Of a stretch of 33,410 nt of DNA, positions 28,898 to 33,410 are shown piece after piece. A program made the translations under genes and the position numbers. How positions within the stretch are numbered: position 1 is the stretch's first letter; every line of letters starts with the position of its first letter. The DNA is taken from positions 1 to 33,410 of the forward strand of contig JADZBU010000345.1 in assembly GCA_020851955.1 (NCBI GenBank), read 5' to 3'. Origin of the DNA: Chromatiaceae bacterium. Its GTDB lineage: Bacteria; Pseudomonadota; Gammaproteobacteria; Chromatiales; Chromatiaceae. The notes beneath the pieces are model-generated. The model had not been told where the DNA came from. It ran no database searches and saw only the letters and a program-made list of their open reading frames with translations.

Positions 28898-29698
28898 GAT
28901 GCGTCACTCTATGAGCTTCCGTTCGCACAGGTCCTAACGATGGTCAAACCAATGAGGGCCAGTAACAGACGTGATGCCTACCGCGAAAACTGGTGGCTTT
29001 TCGGTGAGAGCCGGCCCGGTTTCCGAGTCGCTATCAAGCCATTGGATCGTTATATCGCCACGGCAATGGTTGCCAAACACCGGATGTTCGTCTGGTTGCC
29101 AACTACCGTCATACCAGACCAGCAGGTCATCACCATCGTCCGCGCAGATGACACTACCTTTGGCATTCTGCACTCGCGGTTTCATGAATTATGGTCCTTA
29201 GGGCTATGCACCTGGTTGGGCAAGGGTAACGATCCCCGCTACACCCCAACCACCACCTTCGAGACCTTCCCCTTCCCCGCCGGCCTAACCCCCGACGACA
29301 CCGCCGGCCCCACCGAGGCCCTGGACTCCGGCGTCATCCTCCCGCCCGTAGCCCCCGATCGCCGCCCGGTCGCCCTCGCTATCGCCGAGGACGCGCACCG
29401 TCTGAACGCCCTGCGCGAAAACTGGCTGAACCCACCGGAGTGGGTAGAGCGGGTCCCCGAGGTCGTCCCCGGCTATCCGGACCGGATCATCCCCAAGCCC
29501 GAGCACGCGGCCGAGTTGAAGCAGCGGACCCTCACCAACCTCTACAACGCCCGGCCGGCGTGGCTCGACAACGCGCATCAGGCGCTGGATGCGGCGGTTG
29601 CGGCCGGTTACGGCTGGGAGGACTACGGGCCGGAGATGGCCGAAGAAGAGCTTCTGCGGCGGCTGCTGGCGCTAAACCTGGCGCGGGCCGCAGGCTGA
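28898..29698 (+). pseudogene. Class I DNA methyltransferase, C-terminal part after the in-frame stop
   Basis: The same reading frame resumes immediately after the TAA with DASLYELPFAQVLTMVKP and continues RASNRRDAYRENWWLFGES, the expected continuation of this methyltransferase family. It ends at 29698 after EEELLRRLLALNLARAAG. This part carries the C-terminal target-recognition/helical region, including FETFPFPAGL. An ATG at 28940 could in principle start a separate 252-residue protein, but no good ribosome binding site precedes it. Without the TAA and the insert the whole gene would encode about 970 residues, as expected for the family. Confidence 0.8.
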
Positions 29699-29846
29699 GG
29701 GGTTGCCCCGCGGATTTGGCGGGACCTTGCCGCAAGGCGGCTCCACCCGCCCCGCTCAAATCCAAAAAAACGCTCATTCCTCTCCCTAGCCCGGGCCCCC
29801 CCGCACCCCCACGCTGACCGGCCAACCGGCCCCTAAGCCGACGCGG

Positions 29847-30278
29847 CTATCGTTTCTTTTCCCACGTCGCACAGGCGGCCACCATGTGCGGACTGCTCTG
29901 TGTATAGCATTTTTCCATCCGGCCTTGGCCCGCCAACTTAAACGCGTGTTGACCTTCAGGTGCCGCCATCACGCCGGACTGTAGATCGGGGGATAAGACG
30001 CCCACCACTATTTCGCTCGCACTTGGCGAAGAGAATTTTCCGGCAAATCAGCGCCCCTCTTGGTGATCGATGGTCAGCGTAAAGGCATCGGGACCCTGCG
30101 AAAACCACAGCGTACCCTGCTTGGATTCGGAATGATGTTCTGACTGGCCATAGACCACCGAATCATCGGTGGAAGTGGTCACCCAGGTACCTTTCATGTC
30201 GGGTACTGTCTCCGCAATGCCATACGCTGGCATCAACGCCGCCGTGGCGATCAATACGATGGCTGCTGGTAATTTCAT
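29847..30278 (-). pseudogene. Small exported protein gene interrupted by one in-frame TGA
   Basis: The ATG at 30278 has AGGGAG six bases upstream and begins a signal peptide (MKLPAAIVLIATAALMPAYG). The frame continues VPDMKGTWVTTSTDDSVVYG and TLWFSQGPDAFTLTIDHQEGR, then stops at TGA (30048-30050) after 76 residues. The identical frame stays open for 66 more codons with sensible protein sequence (FAGKFSSPSASEIVVGVLSP, then GRMEKCYTQSSPHMVAACA) to TAG at 29847-29849. The whole 143-codon unit resembles a family of small periplasmic proteins of unknown function, as I recall it. A single TGG-to-TGA change (Trp after Arg76) would explain the interruption. The 76-residue product may still be made. 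Confidence 0.65.
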
Positions 30279-30479
30279 CGTGTGCTCCCTCTGTATTCCG
30301 CAAGGCTGATAGGGCATGGCAATGTTCGGTACAACATTTTCAGGATATCGCAAGATAACTATAGGTGGGGGTTTACGCTGTTGAAAAAGGACCCTGGAGA
30401 AACCAGCGTATGTCCCGAATACCCGCCGAAGACCACGCTCGCAACGTCCGGGTGTTGCATGGCTGGGTGGGGCCGCTTG

Positions 30480-30581
30480 ATCTCCGCCATTCAGCCGCAA
30501 GAGCAGGCCGGGCTGGTCGGCCGCGATGAAGTCGGACAGGACGCAGGTGTCCGCGCTGGCGGTCGTCCTACTGAACGGCAT
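30480..30581 (-). pseudogene. Truncated PIN-like protein, N-terminal fragment
   Basis: An ATG at 30581 lies inside the end of the ImmA/IrrE gene (14-base overlap). It is followed by ADTCVLSDFIAADQPGLLLR, which resembles the N-terminus of PIN-type proteins (Asp in the ADTxVLSDF pattern). After LNGGDQ recognisable sequence ends. The frame runs on into the leader of the next gene with no PIN acidic residues, so only about 34 residues of a roughly 150-residue protein remain. A PIN-like partner downstream of an XRE/ImmA-IrrE gene is a common toxin-antitoxin-like arrangement. The assignment is tentative. Confidence 0.35.
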
Positions 30582-31713
30582 CGACCTGGGCGTCCTGTTC
30601 CCAATCGGCGACGAGATCGCGCATAGCCAGGCGGTCTTTCCCGAGCACTTCCTCCAGGAAGGCGAGCGAAGCCTCGCCGCGCTCCCAGGCCACCCGAGCC
30701 AGGGCCTCGGTGCGGCGTCCGTAGGCGGGCAACTCCTGGAGGGGCTCGGGTTCTTGCCGATCCCACCCGCGCTGTTTCGCGATCCCCCAGAGGCGCGCGT
30801 TGTCCGCCGTGTTCAGATACCCCTCCTGGTGCAAACGGGTCAACAGGCTGGTGAAGGAGACCCGGAACAGGCGCTTGAGCCGCATGACGTCGGTCGGGGT
30901 GATCCGCCCCAGGGTGCCGGCATGTTGCCGCAGGGCGCCATCGGGTACCAGGAAGGCGCCGGCAAAGGTGTTGGCGATCTTTTCCTCCGGCGTGGCCGCC
31001 GCCCCGCGGGTCCGGTAGGGCTCACCCGGCTCCCGGTAGACATCCCGATGAAAGATCAGGTGCGCGTACTCGTGCATCACGCAGAAGATCTGGTGCTCGA
31101 TGGGCAACCGCGGGTGGGTATTGACGAAGATGCCGGCCCCCAACGCGGCGCTGAAGGCGGAAAAGCCGGACAGGACGTTGCCCGCCACGGGCTCTTCGGC
31201 GAAGGGAATCACCCGGATATCGAGACTTTCCAGCAGGGCCACGGGGTCGCTCACCGGGGCGCGATCGCCAATACCCAGGCGCCCGCGCTCCTCTTGGGCC
31301 ACGGTCCGCGCGATCTGCAACTCGCGCGGACCGGCCTTCGTCAAGGGTTCGGTAGGTGGGAGGCCCCGGCCGCGGTCTCCCTCGAGCCCAGCGGCGATTT
31401 CCAGGTCGGCGATGGCGGCCAGTCGGTCCAATAGGCGCTGTTTCAGCGCCAGATCGACCGCCTGCGGATTATCCGCACGGAACGCCAGCGCGAGACCCTC
31501 GGTCTCCCGCAGGTCGTAGAAATAGGTCACCGGCCGCCCGTAGAGATCGGCCATCGTCACCAACTGCACGCCATCGAACGGGACCCTACCTTGTTCCATG
31601 CTGGCCAGGGTCTGCCGGGCGATGCCCAGCCGCCCCGCCACGGCCGACTGAGCCAGGCCGGCCGCCTCCCGTGCGCTGAGTGCGCGCGCTCCCATCAAGT
31701 TCTGGATGTCCAT
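30568..31713 (-). CDS. XRE-family regulator fused to ImmA/IrrE metallopeptidase
   Basis: A 381-residue protein with an N-terminal helix-turn-helix (about 8-62: GLAQSAVAGRLGIARQTLAS) and a central ImmA/IrrE (COG2856-type) zinc peptidase with His214-Glu-Tyr-Ala-His218 (CVMHEYAHLIFHRD). ImmA/IrrE proteins cleave repressors in mobile elements and stress responses; those with an XRE domain are typically antitoxin-like or regulators of a neighbouring gene. The ATG at 31713 gives the usual N-terminus; an upstream ATG at 31758 would add 15 residues. A TGTTAA/TTAACA inverted repeat lies just upstream and may be its own operator. The following PIN-like gene is truncated. Confidence 0.88.
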   Translation of the reverse strand: MDIQNLMGARALSAREAAGLAQSAVAGRLGIARQTLASMEQGRVPFDGVQLVTMADLYGRPVTYFYDLRETEGLALAFRADNPQAVDLALKQRLLDRLAAIADLEIAAGLEGDRGRGLPPTEPLTKAGPRELQIARTVAQEERGRLGIGDRAPVSDPVALLESLDIRVIPFAEEPVAGNVLSGFSAFSAALGAGIFVNTHPRLPIEHQIFCVMHEYAHLIFHRDVYREPGEPYRTRGAAATPEEKIANTFAGAFLVPDGALRQHAGTLGRITPTDVMRLKRLFRVSFTSLLTRLHQEGYLNTADNARLWGIAKQRGWDRQEPEPLQELPAYGRRTEALARVAWERGEASLAFLEEVLGKDRLAMRDLVADWEQDAQVDAVQ

Positions 31714-31727
31714 GCCCGGTCCGCCCC

Positions 31728-31745
31728 TGTTAAATTCGCTTAACA
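31728..31745. promoter_or_regulatory. Inverted repeat upstream of the XRE/ImmA gene, possible autoregulatory operator
   Basis: TGTTAA - 6 bases - TTAACA, a perfect 6-bp inverted repeat ending 15 bases before the ATG of the regulator in an AT-rich stretch. The position fits self-repression by the HTH domain; the assignment is by location only. Confidence 0.35.
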
Positions 31746-31941
31746 ACCATGATGCCATCTTAGCGTAATGTTAGTTTATTTTGACATCCAGGTCTGAACC
31801 AACACCTCCCCTGTGGAGGCGCTTCTTTTGCTCCCTCGCCCAATCGCTCATGGCGTCCCCTTTGCCGATACGACCCACGTCACCATTGGCCAGGCACAAA
31901 TCCCACCGTGCCTGCAAGCTCTGTCGGTTCCTTTCCCCCGG

Positions 31942-32454
31942 TCAATGCAGGGTACCGCCATCCGCTCCCGCTCCCAACAGCCCACCGAACCGCCCTTCCA
32001 CCTGATCCCCGAACATAAAGTCGACCTGCCCGAAGGTCCGTTTCTTCTTGGAGTAGCCCTTGGGTTTGATCGTGGCCTGGGCGAGCCAGGTGCCATATGA
32101 GGTCTCCAGGACGAAGGCCGCGGCGTCGATGCGGTAAGGGCTAGCACCGATCGAGCCGTATTTCAGGACGATTTCCCCGTGGCGGTGCAGCTTGTCCTTC
32201 GGCAGGGCCCACGCCTCCATGATCGTGAAGACGAAGTGCGCCTGCGTCTGCTCGGCGGCGAGCCGGATCGCCGCGGCCGAGCCGTCTTTGGCGCGGTCGT
32301 CCCGCGTGTCGAGCAGGACCGGCAGGATCCGCCCGGTCTCGAAGTTGCCGATGAACGCGAAGGGCTGCAGCGACTCCCCGGACTCCAGGATCTCGCGCGC
32401 TTTGTCCACCAGGGGCGTCACGACCGCCAGGTACTTGGGGGGCATGGCAGTCAT
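31942..32454 (-). CDS. Hypothetical protein, unrecognised family
   Basis: A 170-residue protein (ATG at 32454; an ATG at 32445 is also possible). I do not recognise it. It has a plausible mixed alpha/beta sequence (QPFAFIGNFETGRILPVLLD, then HFVFTIMEAWAL), a basic stretch KPKGYSKKKR and a Gly-rich tail; no signal peptide or membrane segment. Its start overlaps by four bases (ATGA) the stop of a short upstream frame (32451-32561), as if it were once the second gene of an operon. It lies between the XRE/ImmA gene and the kinase, in a region with several damaged genes. Codon use agrees with its neighbours and supports real coding. Confidence 0.55.
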   Translation of the reverse strand: MTAMPPKYLAVVTPLVDKAREILESGESLQPFAFIGNFETGRILPVLLDTRDDRAKDGSAAAIRLAAEQTQAHFVFTIMEAWALPKDKLHRHGEIVLKYGSIGASPYRIDAAAFVLETSYGTWLAQATIKPKGYSKKKRTFGQVDFMFGDQVEGRFGGLLGAGADGGTLH

Positions 32455-32561
32455 GCGCCGCCCCGCAGGCCGACGGCCAGGTCATATTCCTTGTCCAGGC
32501 CCGTCCCGGTGTCGGCCCGCGGGTCCAGCCGCCGGCTGGCCGTCGAGCAACAGGCCGGCAT
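32451..32561 (-). other. Possible C-terminal remnant of a gene upstream of the hypothetical protein
   Basis: A 36-residue frame (RLDPRADTGTGLDKEYDLAV and a Gly-rich end) terminates in an ATGA overlap with the hypothetical gene. Its start lies only 11 bases from the kinase stop, so if coding it is probably the tail of a truncated gene, joined at this point to the kinase gene. The product is not recognised. Confidence 0.25.
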
Positions 32562-32571
32562 GTTCCGGGAT

Positions 32572-33410
32572 CTACAGCTCGATGCCATGTCCTGCCACCG
32601 CATCACGCAGCTGATCCATGGCCAGCGAATAATTGAAATCGTGAATGGCCGTCGCGATCACCGCGTAGCGGTCGCCGAGGGCCGCCCGCATGAGCGACTC
32701 ATGCTCGTCGAAGGTATCGCCACTGGCGAAGTCGAGCGCCTCCAGTTCGACTGCCAGCTTGGTGCTAATCGCGCGCAGTTCATCGACATCAACAGCCGTG
32801 TCACACCGCGCGGATTCCTCGATTGGCAAACGGTCGTTAATGGCGGCGATCAGTGCCGACAAGGGTTGTGAAAGCGTGCCCAGTGATGTCGCAATGCTTT
32901 CCTTTGACGCCTGGTGTTTGATGCCTTGCTCGAGATTCTCCGCCATCGTTCGCAATTCCTGGGCACCGATCTGGGCGCACAAACCTTTCAGCGTATGCGC
33001 CAGACGCTCCGCCGTCCGCCAGTCGTCCATTGCGAGGGCGTTCGTCAGTCGCGCGGGCAAGTCTTTCTGCCCGTCACTGAACTTCCGCAGCAATGACATA
33101 TAGAGTGCTTCGCGTCCCAAGGCTTGCCGCAGACCGACCTTTACGTCGAGCCCCGCGATCGGTTCCATGGCGATACGGGTGGCCGCGGCTGAAGCCGAAT
33201 CGGCGTACGTCGCCGGGACGGACCTTGGTCCAGTCGCATCGCGCAGCGGCTTGATCCATCGCCGCAAGGTGATCCAGAGTTGATCCGGATCGATCGGCTT
33301 GGCAACGTGATCATTCAGGCTCGCCTCGATGCAGCGATCCCGGTCGCTGGCCATGGCGTTGGCGGTCATGGCCACGATGGGTAGCGTTCCCCCCTCCGGC
33401 AGTTTGCGAA
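32572..33410 (-). CDS. Hybrid sensor histidine kinase, C-terminal REC-HPt part, cut by window edge
   Basis: The visible 279 residues are the C-terminal end of a multi-domain signalling protein. They start within a receiver domain (LPIVAMTANAMASDRDRCIE and the conserved Lys in NDHVAKPIDPDQLW). A linker leads to a histidine phosphotransfer domain with the phospho-acceptor His in ERLAHTLKGLCAQIGA. The final part ends HDFNYSLAMDQLRDAV and GHGIEL. The receiver Asp and the kinase core lie beyond the right edge. HPt-containing hybrid kinases use a four-step His-Asp-His-Asp relay (BarA/ArcB type). The partner regulator is not visible. Confidence 0.93.
   Translation of the reverse strand, partial: RKLPEGGTLPIVAMTANAMASDRDRCIEASLNDHVAKPIDPDQLWITLRRWIKPLRDATGPRSVPATYADSASAAATRIAMEPIAGLDVKVGLRQALGREALYMSLLRKFSDGQKDLPARLTNALAMDDWRTAERLAHTLKGLCAQIGAQELRTMAENLEQGIKHQASKESIATSLGTLSQPLSALIAAINDRLPIEESARCDTAVDVDELRAISTKLAVELEALDFASGDTFDEHESLMRAALGDRYAVIATAIHDFNYSLAMDQLRDAVAGHGIEL

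Noticed and set aside
30048-30050. Selenocysteine reading of the TGA in the small exported gene
   Set aside because: No obvious SECIS-like hairpin directly after the TGA and no known selenoprotein family; a Trp-to-stop mutation is simpler.

Overview
The window looks like chromosomal DNA of a GC-rich gammaproteobacterium, most probably a purple sulfur bacterium or close relative (Chromatiaceae/Chromatiales). This is inferred from the housekeeping gene order (cutA-dsbD-tlpA-aroQ-accB-accC-prmA beside fxsA-groES-groEL), the codon bias and the accessory families. No rRNA or tRNA gene and no CRISPR array was seen.

Layout. (1) 1-6606, minus strand: a housekeeping block reading cutA, dsbD, a TlpA-like thioredoxin, aroQ, accB, accC and prmA (cut by the left edge). 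(2) 6701-9472, plus strand: fxsA, then groES-groEL under a sigma70-type promoter that abuts a perfect CIRCE operator, closed by a strong terminator. (3) 9528-12030, minus strand: molybdenum cofactor genes moaB, moeA and moaD, and a small exported Cys-rich protein. (4) 12100-15074: a small accessory patch with a DUF4160/DUF2442 pair, a decayed umuC fragment, a class D beta-lactamase-like gene and an SRAP (YedK/HMCES) gene. (5) 15457-18642: a large secreted subtilase, followed by a terminator and three tandem copies of a ~64-bp repeat. (6) 19105-24966, minus strand: a pentameric ligand-gated channel homologue, a secreted DUF3604 protein, a membrane-anchored PpiC-type prolyl isomerase and a HupE/UreJ-like membrane protein; the last three look like one cell-envelope module. 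(7) 25216-33410: a defence-like and partly decaying region. It holds an EVE-domain/PD-(D/E)XK fusion, a divergent class I DNA methyltransferase, a nonsense-interrupted small exported gene, an XRE/ImmA-IrrE regulator with a truncated PIN-like partner, an unknown gene, and the C-terminal end of a hybrid histidine kinase (REC-HPt) cut by the right edge.

The most notable structure is in region 7. The methyltransferase gene carries a complete small DUF1640 (CCDC90-like) gene with its own ribosome binding site, inserted without breaking the host reading frame. The same gene is also broken by an in-frame TAA. A second in-frame stop (TGA) interrupts the small exported gene about 1 kb further on. The EVE-nuclease partner still has an intact reading frame, which raises the question of whether it restricts modified DNA rather than acting as a classical restriction enzyme.
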